64,000 nt of DNA from Gammaproteobacteria bacterium (GTDB lineage: Bacteria; Pseudomonadota; Gammaproteobacteria; Steroidobacterales; Steroidobacteraceae). The stretch lies in assembly GCA_003164785.1 (NCBI GenBank), contig PLUE01000064.1, forward strand, positions 46,065-110,064. The letters run 5' to 3'. Every line of letters begins with the position of its first letter. Positions within the stretch are counted from its first letter, which is position 1. The translations under genes were made by a program, and so were the position numbers. The notes below the pieces were generated by a model. It worked only from the letters and a program-made list of their open reading frames with translations. It was not told the DNA's origin and made no database searches. This document shows positions 16,919 to 25,034 of this stretch, piece by piece.

Positions 16919-18148
16919 ATGAGCACGGCACGGGAGCAGCCCTGGGATTCGCGCTACGAGTGGCAGACGGTCACGTTGCTGACCCTCGGTTTCGGCCTGG
17001 TAGGCCTGGATCGCTGGATCGTGGCGCCGCTATTTCCCTCGATCTCTAAGGACCTTGGCCTCAATTACCGCGACCTCGGCAATCTCATCGGTGCCTTGGG
17101 TCTCGCCTGGGGTGCGTGCGCGGTCCTCGCCGGGGGACTGTCCGACCGTATCGGCCGCCGCCGGGTGCTGGTGCCCGCGCTCGTGGGATTCTCGCTGCTG
17201 TCCGGCTTCACCGGGCTCGCGCAGGGATTGACCAGCTTGGTGCTGATCCGGGCGCTGATGGGCATCACCGAAGGCTCGTTCTGCCCGACGAGTTTCGCGG
17301 CCACCGCGGAGGCGTCCAAACCCAGCCGCCGCGGCCTGAACCTCGGGGTGCAGCAGAGCGCTTTTCCGCTGTTCGGTCTGGCGCTGGGTCCGATCCTGGC
17401 CACGCAGCTGCTGCGGGTCGTCGACTGGCGCCTCATATTCGTCATGGTAGCGGTGCCGGGACTCCTCCTCGCCGTGCTGCTGTGGCGTAGCGTGCGCGAT
17501 CCTGTCACCGCCGGCCCGCGCGCGACCGAGCGTGCCCGCCTCTCCGAGGTGATGAAGCATCCCAATGTGCTGCTCGGGATGGCAGCGCTGATGTGCGCGA
17601 TGAGCGGCATCTTCGTGTTGAGCGCGATGGTGCCCAACTACCTGATCGACTACCTGGGTCTGACGGTGCAGCAGATGGGCTTCGTGACCTCCGCCATCGG
17701 GTTCGGCGGATTTCTCGGCCAGGTGGCGCTGCCCGGCGCTTCGGATTTTCTCGGACGCAAGACGGTGTTGCTGGCCGGATTCGTGCTCGGCGCCGGATTG
17801 CTGTACGCCTTCGCGCATGTCGGTGCCAAACCCGGGCCATTGTTTGCGCTACTGTTCGCATCGACGTTCTTCTGCTTCGGTCTGCTGGGCGTCATCACCG
17901 GCCCGATCGCCGCCGAAGCCGCGCCGCGCGGACTCATTTCCTCGACGGCAGGGATCATCATCGGCTCGGGGGAAATTTTCGGCGGCGGCATCGCGCCGGT
18001 CATCGCCGGCAACGTCGCGCAGCGCTACGGCATCGAGCACGTGCTGACCATGGCGCTGATCGGCTTGACGGCCGGCGCGGTGGTGAGCCTGTTCATTCGC
18101 GAGACGGCGCCGAAGAAGCGGGCCTTATCCGCCGTGCAGCCCGGATGA
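16919..18148 (+). CDS. MFS transporter
   Basis: A 409-residue major facilitator with twelve predicted helices. The first helix is LLTLGFGLVGLDRWIVAPLF; the cytoplasmic loop 2-3 signature is GGLSDRIGRRRVLV, and FLGRKTVLLAGF marks the second half. This resembles the anion:cation or aromatic-acid:H+ symporter subfamilies, which would fit aromatic or sugar-acid uptake. The substrate cannot be fixed. The gene ends in an ATGA overlap with the first DUF6644-type gene, so a transporter and two small membrane proteins are co-translated. A 12-bp direct repeat GTTCGAGCATGA lies at 16894 and 16911, the second copy including the start codon. Confidence 0.85.
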   Translation: MSTAREQPWDSRYEWQTVTLLTLGFGLVGLDRWIVAPLFPSISKDLGLNYRDLGNLIGALGLAWGACAVLAGGLSDRIGRRRVLVPALVGFSLLSGFTGLAQGLTSLVLIRALMGITEGSFCPTSFAATAEASKPSRRGLNLGVQQSAFPLFGLALGPILATQLLRVVDWRLIFVMVAVPGLLLAVLLWRSVRDPVTAGPRATERARLSEVMKHPNVLLGMAALMCAMSGIFVLSAMVPNYLIDYLGLTVQQMGFVTSAIGFGGFLGQVALPGASDFLGRKTVLLAGFVLGAGLLYAFAHVGAKPGPLFALLFASTFFCFGLLGVITGPIAAEAAPRGLISSTAGIIIGSGEIFGGGIAPVIAGNVAQRYGIEHVLTMALIGLTAGAVVSLFIRETAPKKRALSAVQPG

Positions 18149-18624
18149 ACACACTGCTGCAAACGATCCAGGACACAAGTTTTGCCGACTGGGTGCGGGT
18201 GTCCGAATGGGGCTATCCCATCGTCTTGACGCTGCACTCGCTCGGTCTCGCGTTGGTGGTGGGAGTCCTGTTCATCATCGACCTGCGCATCATCGGCATT
18301 CCGCGATCACTGCCACTCGTGCCGATGCGGCAATTGATGCGCCTGGTGTGGCTCGGATTCACGGTCAACCTGCTGACCGGCCTCACGCTGTTCACCGCGG
18401 ATGCGGTGAAGTTCTACCACAGCCCGACTTTCAGGTTCAAATTGCTGGCCGTCGTCTCGGGGGTTACCCTGGCGGCGATCCTCAATTCGATCGTGTTCAA
18501 GGCAGCCCCTGACATAGACAGCGGCGCGGCCAGGATCTCGCCGGCGTTCAAGGGTATGGCGATCCTATCCATCCTCGTATGGCTGGCGGCGATCAGTCTC
18601 GGCCGCTACGTCGCGTACGAATAG
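18145..18624 (+). CDS. Small four-helix membrane protein, DUF6644-type (first of a pair)
   Basis: A 159-residue integral membrane protein with four hydrophobic helices. The first reads YPIVLTLHSLGLALVVGVLF, and DLRIIGIPRSLPLVPM follows it. It shares the HSxGLALVVG/LHLVGMTLLVG and DLRIxG motifs with the next gene, and the two are clear paralogues. The family (DUF6644/DUF2214-like) is uncharacterised; the conserved histidine in helix 1 and arginine in the loop hint at a haem- or quinone-associated role, but that is speculation. The gene starts inside the MFS stop codon. Confidence 0.7.
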   Translation: MNTLLQTIQDTSFADWVRVSEWGYPIVLTLHSLGLALVVGVLFIIDLRIIGIPRSLPLVPMRQLMRLVWLGFTVNLLTGLTLFTADAVKFYHSPTFRFKLLAVVSGVTLAAILNSIVFKAAPDIDSGAARISPAFKGMAILSILVWLAAISLGRYVAYE

Positions 18625-18635
18625 GGAATCCGCGC

Positions 18636-19133
18636 ATGCATCACGCTCCGATCCTGGTCTGGATCCACGATTCGCCGCTGGGCGTCGTGATGCGCGACGT
18701 CACCTGGCTGTTCCCCACGTTCCAGGCCATTCACCTGGTCGGCATGACGCTACTGGTGGGCGTGATCGGCGTCATCGATCTACGCATCCTGGGCTTCGCC
18801 AAGGGGTTGCCGGTCGCCGCCTTGCACCGGCTGATTCCCCTTGCCCTCGCCGGCTTCGCGGTCAACGTGGTGACCGGCTTGGGCTTCTTCGCATCCGAGC
18901 CGTATTCGTTCGCCGTCGTCTGGGCATTCCGCATCAAGATGCTGTTGCTGCTCCTGGCGGGACTGAATGCGCTGTGGTTCTCGATCAGCATCTCCCCGCA
19001 CGTGCATGGTTGGGTGGGGGGCGTCGATGCGAGCCGGCTTGCGAAGGTCCTATCGCTCCTGTCGCTGATGTTTTGGGTGTGTATTGTTTTTGCCGGCCGC
19101 TTTATTGCCTTTGAGGGAACCGGTTCCCTTTGA
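18636..19133 (+). CDS. Small four-helix membrane protein, DUF6644-type (second of a pair)
   Basis: A 165-residue protein paralogous to the preceding gene: LFPTFQAIHLVGMTLLVGVI then VIDLRILGFAKGLPV, two more helices and a closing helix (LSLMFWVCIVFAGRFIAFE). The tandem pair may form a heterodimer in the inner membrane. It lies 11 nt after the first and ends in a 32-nt convergent overlap with the LysR gene on the other strand. No enzymatic motif is visible. Confidence 0.7.
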   Translation: MHHAPILVWIHDSPLGVVMRDVTWLFPTFQAIHLVGMTLLVGVIGVIDLRILGFAKGLPVAALHRLIPLALAGFAVNVVTGLGFFASEPYSFAVVWAFRIKMLLLLLAGLNALWFSISISPHVHGWVGGVDASRLAKVLSLLSLMFWVCIVFAGRFIAFEGTGSL

Positions 19134-20085
19134 ACGGCGCCCGGTCCGGCGCCTGAGGCGCAGTGCGCGCCTGTTCCCGCAGCGCACGGTCCCAGACGGG
19201 CTCGCCGGCGAATCGCTCGGCAATGAAATCGACGAATAATTTGACCTTCAGGGCGCGGCGGTGGGTGACGGGATAGATCGCCAGCAATTCGAGGGGCGGG
19301 ATAGTAAAGTCCTCGAGCACCACGACGAGTTTTCCGGACAGCAGATCCTCGCCGCAGACCAGCGTCGGCAGGCAGGAGATACCGCCGCCGCTCAGAACGA
19401 AATCGCGCAACATGTGCACCGAGTTGGTACGGATCGCCGCCGGCAGATTCACCGATGTTTCGCCCGTGGGACCCTGGAAGGTCCAGCGGTCGCGCGTCGG
19501 ATACAGCGAGTACAGGCCCAGATTAAAGCGCAGCAGGTCGGCTGGTTCGCGCGGGGTGCCGAATTGCGCGAGGTGTGCCGGCGACGCGCAGAACATGCGG
19601 CGCACCTCGAAGAGCGAGCGCTCGATGACGCTTTCGGCGGCGGGGCGGAATATCTGCAGCGCCACGTCGTAACCCTTGTCGCCGGGATTGACCGGGACGT
19701 CGCTGACCGTGATGTCGAGCACGATGTGCGGGTACTTGGCGCCGAAGTCCTTCAGCGCGAGCCCGAGATGGCCCAGCGCGAAGCCCGGCAGTACCTGTAG
19801 GCGCAACACGCCGGTGGGCGTGGTTTTGACGAGACGCATACGTTCCAGCGTCGAATCGAGGTGCGACACGATGTCGGCACACTCCTCGAGAAAGTTCGTG
19901 CCGGCTTCGGACAGCATCACGGCGCGCGTCGAGCGGTGAAACAGCGGCGACTGGACATAACTCTCGAGCTGCTTCACGCGGCCGGTGATGACCGACGCGG
20001 TCACGTTGAGCTGGCGCGCGGCTTCGATGAAGCTCAGGCTCTCGGCCACCCGCACGAATGCTTGAATACATAGGAATTTATCCAT
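19102..20085 (-). CDS. LysR-family transcriptional regulator
   Basis: A 327-residue LTTR. The winged helix-turn-helix lies in the first 60 residues (SFIEAARQLNVTASVITGRV, then LESYVQSPLFHRSTRAVMLS), and a periplasmic-binding-type effector domain follows from about residue 90. The gene diverges from the tandem ECF sigma genes. The intergenic region holds a 17-bp palindrome with the T-N11-A core of LysR sites, and the same palindrome precedes two other loci in the window. I infer that this protein controls all three. A 36-codon stub of a near-identical regulator remains at 28625-28732. Confidence 0.88.
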   Translation of the reverse strand: MDKFLCIQAFVRVAESLSFIEAARQLNVTASVITGRVKQLESYVQSPLFHRSTRAVMLSEAGTNFLEECADIVSHLDSTLERMRLVKTTPTGVLRLQVLPGFALGHLGLALKDFGAKYPHIVLDITVSDVPVNPGDKGYDVALQIFRPAAESVIERSLFEVRRMFCASPAHLAQFGTPREPADLLRFNLGLYSLYPTRDRWTFQGPTGETSVNLPAAIRTNSVHMLRDFVLSGGGISCLPTLVCGEDLLSGKLVVVLEDFTIPPLELLAIYPVTHRRALKVKLFVDFIAERFAGEPVWDRALREQARTAPQAPDRAPFKGNRFPQRQ

Positions 20086-20135
20086 CCCACTGCCTCCCCC
20101 AGGCTGACCGATTACACGGCGCCCCCAAGCGCTGT

Positions 20136-20190
20136 ATTCGGAATTCGCGAATAGTACACCGTTGATTGCCGAATATACTAGAACAACAAA
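20136..20190 (+). promoter_or_regulatory. LysR-type operator and promoter, copy A
   Basis: The palindrome ATTCGGAATTCGCGAAT (20136-20152) has inverted ATTCG arms. A -10 hexamer TATACT lies at 20174-20179, 38 nt from the start of the palindrome. No good -35 box exists, as expected for activator-dependent promoters. The bases after the -10 (AGAACAACAAA) are identical in copies B and C. It faces the tandem sigma genes. Confidence 0.7.
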
Positions 20191-20301
20191 ATGAAGGGGC
20201 GGGGAGCTCCGCGACCGCCCGGATGGACATCAGCGATGTCGACGGCGCCGGTCAGAGAACGTAAGCGCCCGTCGCCGGGCCGATTGATGTGGGGAGTGTC
20301 A

Positions 20302-20955
20302 ATGCAATCCGATGTCGACAGCAGTTGCGCGTTCATCGACGCCTCGATGCCACGGGCCGGGCTGGGCTGCGCCGCCGATGCGCCGCCCGACATGGCGCGC
20401 ATCGTGAGGCTCATCGAGCAGCATCGCTCGAGTCTGGTGGGCCATGTCAAACGTATTCTTGGGTGCGCCGAGGATGCCGAGGATGTCGTGCAGGAGACCT
20501 GCGTTCGCCTGATGCGCGCCCGCGATTTTTGGCGGGGCGAGCCCCAGCTCCGCGCGTTTCTGTTCAAGATCGCCACCAATCTGGCGCGGGACGAGCTGCG
20601 CAGACGGCGGGCCTGCGCCTATGACTTGCACTTTCCCTACGACTCGGTGGAGCTGGTTGGCGAGGGCGCGCAGCCGGATGACATCGTCGATCGGCATGGC
20701 CTGATCCAGGCGGTGCTGAATGCGCTCATGAGCCTGCCGCCGCGGCACCGTGAGGTGTTCAACCTGCATGTCGAATTTGAGATGAGCTACCGGGCGATTT
20801 CCAGGAAATTGGGGATCAGTGCGAAGACAGTGGAGCGTGATATGTGCGGCGCGCGCGAGTTCTGTCAGGACCGGCTGCGGGTCGCGAGACGGACGTCCGC
20901 GTGGCCCGCGCTGTCCCTGGCTGCGCCGCGCGGGCCCCGCCTGGAAAGCTGCTGA
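20302..20955 (+). CDS. ECF sigma factor, type I (copy at LysR locus)
   Basis: A 217-residue ECF sigma factor. Region 2 is VKRILGCAEDAEDVVQETCV followed by RLMRARDFWRG; region 4 is LPPRHREVFNLHVEFEMSYR with the helix-turn-helix ISRKLGISAKTVERDM. ATG 20302 is chosen because GGGGAG sits 6 nt upstream. The earlier in-frame ATG at 20191 lies only a few bases past the inferred transcription start and is not conserved in the other copy. There is no anti-sigma gene next to it; instead the stop overlaps a second, different ECF gene (TGATG). Close paralogue at 34490-35107. Confidence 0.85.
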   Translation: MQSDVDSSCAFIDASMPRAGLGCAADAPPDMARIVRLIEQHRSSLVGHVKRILGCAEDAEDVVQETCVRLMRARDFWRGEPQLRAFLFKIATNLARDELRRRRACAYDLHFPYDSVELVGEGAQPDDIVDRHGLIQAVLNALMSLPPRHREVFNLHVEFEMSYRAISRKLGISAKTVERDMCGAREFCQDRLRVARRTSAWPALSLAAPRGPRLESC

Positions 20956-21539
20956 TGGAAGCGGCCCAATCATTCGATGGCCGCGGGCTGGAGCCGGCTC
21001 GCCACTACGAGCGGTCGGTCGCGGCCGGCGCCGCTCCGCTGAACTCCTCACTGGTCGCCCAGATGCGGCCGGCGCTGGTGGCATTCTTCCAGCGCCGCTG
21101 CCGCAATGCCGCCGAGGCGGAGGATCTCGCCCAGGACGTCATGCTGCGCGCTCTGCCGCGCGGCGGATTCCTGTCGCCCGAGCGCGCCAGCGGTTACATA
21201 TTCCGGATCGCGGTCAACCGCTGGCGTGACCGTGGGCGGCGGCTGATGACCCATGGCTGTTGCGTCGCCTGGGACGACGGATCGGCGCTCGGCGTCAGCG
21301 ACGACCGCACGCCCGAGCGTGTGGTCGGTGCCAGCCAGGAACTGGGCAACGTGGTCTCCGCGCTGCAGAATCTGGGTGAAAGGACGCGCAACGTGCTGGT
21401 CATGTGCCGGCTCGAGTCGATGAAGCAGGCCGATATCGCCGCGACCATGGGGATTTCGGTCAGCTCGGTGGAGAAGCACCTGGTACGGGCTCTCACTCAA
21501 TTATCGCGCCATTCCGATGCGGCACGATCCGGCGCATAA
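20955..21539 (+). CDS. ECF sigma factor, type II (tandem with type I)
   Basis: A 194-residue sigma factor of a second ECF type. Region 2 reads QMRPALVAFFQRRCRNAAEA then EDLAQDVMLRAL, and YIFRIAVNRWRDRGRRL is the region 2.4 equivalent. Region 4 is LGERTRNVLVMCRLESMKQA then DIAATMGISVSSVEKHL. The translation start overlaps the type I sigma stop by TGATG. Neither gene has an adjacent FecR or zinc-finger anti-sigma gene. The STN-type TonB receptor gene follows 61 nt later. A close paralogue is at 29013-29573, again next to a TonB receptor. Confidence 0.85.
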   Translation: MEAAQSFDGRGLEPARHYERSVAAGAAPLNSSLVAQMRPALVAFFQRRCRNAAEAEDLAQDVMLRALPRGGFLSPERASGYIFRIAVNRWRDRGRRLMTHGCCVAWDDGSALGVSDDRTPERVVGASQELGNVVSALQNLGERTRNVLVMCRLESMKQADIAATMGISVSSVEKHLVRALTQLSRHSDAARSGA

Positions 21540-21600
21540 TACGCCCGCTGGTTGACGTGCCGACCAAACCCAGCATCGGCGCGCGGGGTTGACAGATAGA

Positions 21601-24162
21601 ATGCGAGGCCGACGCAGCCGCGCGGCAGCGATTACCATGGTATTTCTACTGTGCCGCGCCGTCACCGGGACCGAGACACCCGGCGGTGAGAATTATCGGC
21701 TCGACCTGCCGGCGGAGGATCTCGCCTCCGCTCTGCGCAGCATCGCGATGAATTCTCCCTATCGCCTGCTCTATGGCACCGAACTCGTGCGCCGCAAGCT
21801 GGGCGGCGCGCTGCATGGCTACTACACCATCGAGGAGGCCCTCGATGCGCTGCTGAAGGGCACCGACCTCGAGTATCAGATCATTCCCCCCGCCGTGGTC
21901 GTAATACGCGCCGCCCAGCGCGGGAATGCCGCGTCCGCGCCGCGGACGGTGCCCCCGCTGAGCCCCCCGGCACCGCGCGCCGCTGCTCCAGCGCGGCCTG
22001 CGCCGGCTGCCGCGGCCGGCTTGTCCGAGATCCTGGTGACCGCGCGCCGCCGCGCCGAGGATCTGCAGAACGTGCCGATGGCGGTGTCGACTTTTGGTGC
22101 GGCGGAGCTGTCGCTGCGCAGCATCGACACCACCGAGGGGCTGACGCACGAGAGCGTCAATTTTGCACCGGCGAGCGGCAGCTTCTTCGGCCGCGAGCAG
22201 GCCAGCTTTCGGATCCGGGGATTGCCCAACGTGGGCATCTACGTCGATGGCATCGCCTATCAGGAACAATTCGGAATATTGAATGACCTCGTGGAACTCG
22301 ATCGCGTCGAAGTGCTGCGGGGACCTCAGGGGACCTTGTTCGGCAAGAACAGCTTGGGGGGTGCGGTTCAATACGTGACGAAGCAGCCGGCCGACGAGTT
22401 CGGCGGAGGCGTCAAGGTAACGGTGGGGTCTTTCGGCCGCTTGGACGTGAACGCGTCGGTCGATTTGCCGCTGAACGAAACGCTACTGACGAAACTCACG
22501 GCGGCCAAGCTGACCCGCGACGGCTATCTGCCGAGCACCACCGTGAATCAGCGCTTCGGCAGTCAGGATGATTCGGTCGGCCGCGTGGATGTGTGGTGGA
22601 AGCCGGACCCTGTTTTCGATTGGAAGTGGACCGTGGAGAGGAATCGCATCGGCACGGACGGCGATGCCACCACGGTATGGCAGCTCACTCCCGTGTGCTC
22701 GCCGCATCCGAACTTGACCTGCCTGTACGATGCGGCCGGACTCAAGATCAATCCGGCCTGGGTGTATGGCGCCAGCCAGCAATGGAAAACCGCCAGCGTG
22801 TATCAAGGGCCGGAGCTCACGACGGACCTCGACAAGGTGGCGACCTGGTTGCACTACGCCGTCGGCGACGACTGGGACTTGAAGGCGCTCGGCAGCCATC
22901 GAGTCATCAAGAGCGTCAATTTCGACGACTTCGCCTCCATTCCGTATCATTTGTTCGACGGCGACAATCAGAACGTCATCGAGGAGAACACGGCGGAGTT
23001 GCAAGCCTTCTTCGATCACGATCCGTGGAAAGGCACGACGGGTCTCTACTACTACACGGACGACCGTCGCTTCCACCGCACGAACTGGTTCCAGAATGAA
23101 TTGCGGACCGAGCCGAGCTACAATGCCGCCGCGCTCGCCTTCCTGGGCACCGCTGCTCTGCCGCCGCCGCAGGACATCAATCAGCTCACCTACTACGCGA
23201 TCCACGGCTGGGCCGCCTACGGCGAATGGACGTTCAAGGCCAGCGACCGCTGGTCGTTGACGGCGGGGCTGCGCTACAACCGCGACACCAACGACACCAA
23301 GGCCTATACCCCGAGCGCGCCCATTCCCGCGATATGCTGCGTGGCGGCGCCCGGCGTGCAGACGAACGGCGGACCGGCGCTGTCGACCGTCGATGAAGCG
23401 TATGTCAACACGGCGCCGCGCCTGTCCTCCCAGTATCGATGGTCCGACAGCCTGTTGCTGTACTTCACCTACGCGGAAGGATTCAGTCAAGGCGGCGGTA
23501 CGGTCACCGCGGGCGGCATCATCCCCTACCGGCCGGAGCGTCTGCGAAACTACGAGATCGGCATGCACAGCGATTGGTTCGATAGGCGCCTGCGCGTCAA
23601 CGCATCGGTCTTCTACGCTCGCTATGTCAATGTTCAGGTCGCCGAGGACATCGATTTCAATTCGGTGATCACCAATGCCGCCGCCGGCCGGGCGGCGGGT
23701 GGGGAGCTCGAGGGCGTGTGGTCGATCACATCCGATCTGACCGTTCGCTATGGCCTCGGATATCTCGATACGGCCTACTCGAGGCTGCCGGCGGACAGCA
23801 GCATCATACCAGGCACGCCCTTTCCATTCGCGCCGCGCTATTCCGCGACATTGACGCTGCAGTACGACCTGTCGCTGCCCTGCGGCGGCGGCCTCACGCT
23901 GCATGCCGACGATGGGTGGCAGGACTCGGTCTATACCGGGGTCGATGCCAGCCGTTCGTACATTCCGGCCTATGCGCTGCTGGGCGCCGGCATCACGTAT
24001 CACTCGCCCTCGGCCGCCTGGGACGCGCAGCTCTTCGGCACCAATCTCGCCGACAAATACTACCGGTTGAACGGCTACACCATTCCGGCTCTGTCGATGG
24101 ATACCGGTACGGTGGGGCGGCCGCGCGAATGGGGGCTGTCGGTCGGCTTCAAGTTTCGATAG
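21601..24162 (+). CDS. TonB-dependent receptor with N-terminal STN signalling domain
   Basis: An 853-residue receptor. A signal sequence is followed by an STN (secretin/TonB N-terminal) domain at about 30-100 (LDLPAEDLASALRSIAMNSP, then ALDALLKGTDLEYQI) and a proline/alanine linker. After that come LSEILVTARRRAEDLQ, a plug (LPNVGIYVDGIAYQEQFG, VEVLRGPQGTLFGKNSLGGA) and a barrel ending GLSVGFKFR. The STN domain marks a transducer that contacts a FecR-type protein in the periplasm. The only FecR in the window is at 10742-11854, not adjacent. ATG 21601 is used; an in-frame TTG at 21589 is weaker. Its closest relative here is the receptor at 29731-32076, which lacks STN. Confidence 0.9.
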   Translation: MRGRRSRAAAITMVFLLCRAVTGTETPGGENYRLDLPAEDLASALRSIAMNSPYRLLYGTELVRRKLGGALHGYYTIEEALDALLKGTDLEYQIIPPAVVVIRAAQRGNAASAPRTVPPLSPPAPRAAAPARPAPAAAAGLSEILVTARRRAEDLQNVPMAVSTFGAAELSLRSIDTTEGLTHESVNFAPASGSFFGREQASFRIRGLPNVGIYVDGIAYQEQFGILNDLVELDRVEVLRGPQGTLFGKNSLGGAVQYVTKQPADEFGGGVKVTVGSFGRLDVNASVDLPLNETLLTKLTAAKLTRDGYLPSTTVNQRFGSQDDSVGRVDVWWKPDPVFDWKWTVERNRIGTDGDATTVWQLTPVCSPHPNLTCLYDAAGLKINPAWVYGASQQWKTASVYQGPELTTDLDKVATWLHYAVGDDWDLKALGSHRVIKSVNFDDFASIPYHLFDGDNQNVIEENTAELQAFFDHDPWKGTTGLYYYTDDRRFHRTNWFQNELRTEPSYNAAALAFLGTAALPPPQDINQLTYYAIHGWAAYGEWTFKASDRWSLTAGLRYNRDTNDTKAYTPSAPIPAICCVAAPGVQTNGGPALSTVDEAYVNTAPRLSSQYRWSDSLLLYFTYAEGFSQGGGTVTAGGIIPYRPERLRNYEIGMHSDWFDRRLRVNASVFYARYVNVQVAEDIDFNSVITNAAAGRAAGGELEGVWSITSDLTVRYGLGYLDTAYSRLPADSSIIPGTPFPFAPRYSATLTLQYDLSLPCGGGLTLHADDGWQDSVYTGVDASRSYIPAYALLGAGITYHSPSAAWDAQLFGTNLADKYYRLNGYTIPALSMDTGTVGRPREWGLSVGFKFR

Positions 24163-24354
24163 CGGCGCCCATGCGGAAACCGGCCGCCGCTGCGTATTGG
24201 ATAGAACGGGCCCACTGCGGCATGACGCGCGCTCGCTATGCGCAATCATTCAGGAATTCCATGAGGCCTCGCCTTGATTTACGAGCCAAAAGTGCCGATA
24301 AGGAGGCCCTCATTTTCCCGGGAGATTACCGGGCATAGAATCGCAACGCATTGA

Positions 24355-24588
24355 TTCAATGGGATTCTTTGTTCCGCGTTCGCGATCCTCACCACCGAGC
24401 GGTTTGCGCCAGACGCGACCCAGCGGCAGGCAGCCCGTCGGGTCGATCGGCTTCTCAATGGCGACGACATCATGCTGAACTACAAACTCACCGAGCAGGC
24501 GCACCTCAAGCTATCGGGCAGCGGGGCGCGCTTCGGGCCCGACGGGCCGACGCTGCAGCGTGTGAAATTGTACCGATATGATCCGTAG
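24355..24588 (+). pseudogene. C-terminal relic of a GH35-like glycosidase
   Basis: The last 44 codons before TAG 24586 encode NGDDIMLNYKLTEQAHLKLS and SGARFGPDGPTLQRVKLYRY. They align with the end of the intact glycosidase at 32784-34493 (NGDDVLLNYDLAGQAQTRQS, then SGLRFLPGAPVIQRVRLYRY). Upstream codons back to an in-frame TGA at 24352 show no clear match, so about 500 residues have been deleted. The bases 24163-24354 between the TonB gene and this relic show nothing recognisable. Confidence 0.8.
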
Positions 24589-24616
24589 ACTTGCTGCTCC
24601 CGGGGAGGTGTCCCCC

Positions 24617-24964
24617 ATGCGCAATGGCTTGATCGGCATAAAGGACGGTTCCTTTTCCTTCGTCACGATATGTCCCGTAACGTATTCGATACCGACCGAC
24701 GGTCCCGTTGGTGAATTACTCGCGGCGTTGGGTCGCGAGGCATAGCCGCCTGCGCATATTCACTTCATGGTGAGGGCGAGAGATCATGAACGACTCGTGA
24801 CCCATCTTTTCGCCGCGGGCGACGCTTACATGGATCGAGATGCCGTATTCGGAGTCAAAGAGGCATTGATCGTGCGGACGGACGGGGCCGAGGCGGAAGT
24901 CGAGTTCATCCTCACTCCGACATTTTTCGCGCAACGTGGTGCCGGGGGACGAAAATGTCGTCGT
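24617..24964 (+). pseudogene. Relic of an intradiol ring-cleavage dioxygenase (hydroxyquinol 1,2-dioxygenase-like) with internal amber codon
   Basis: The frame encodes DGSFSFVTICPVTYSIPTDG then PVGELLAALGREA, a TAG stop (24743-24745), and PPAHIHFMVRARDHERLVTH followed by DAYMDRDAVFGVKEALIV. This is the C-terminal half of hydroxyquinol/catechol intradiol dioxygenases, where the text normally reads GRxxWRPAHIHF. The stop replaces the conserved tryptophan codon (TGG to TAG). A ligand tyrosine and both ligand histidines (HIH) are still encoded. The N-terminal half is absent. Hydroxyquinol dioxygenase would be an alternative ring-opening step to hydroquinone dioxygenase, whose intact genes start 70 nt downstream. 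Confidence 0.8.
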
Positions 24965-25034
24965 CGTGTCCCACTCAACGTTAGGGTAGGTACGATCCGG
25001 CATCGAGATCACGGGGAAATCTGGAGGGGAATAC

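Noticed and set aside
16894..16922. Direct repeat GTTCGAGCATGA before the MFS gene as a regulatory site
   Set aside because: Two copies 17 nt apart that each include an ATG; more simply a small duplication. No dyad symmetry.
20191..20301. Start of the type I sigma gene at ATG 20191
   Set aside because: It lies only a few bases after the inferred transcription start, is not conserved in promoter copies B and C, and ATG 20302 has GGGGAG upstream.
22483..24249. A 588-codon minus-strand open frame opposite the STN receptor
   Set aside because: Antisense shadow without recognisable motifs; the plus strand encodes an unmistakable TonB receptor.
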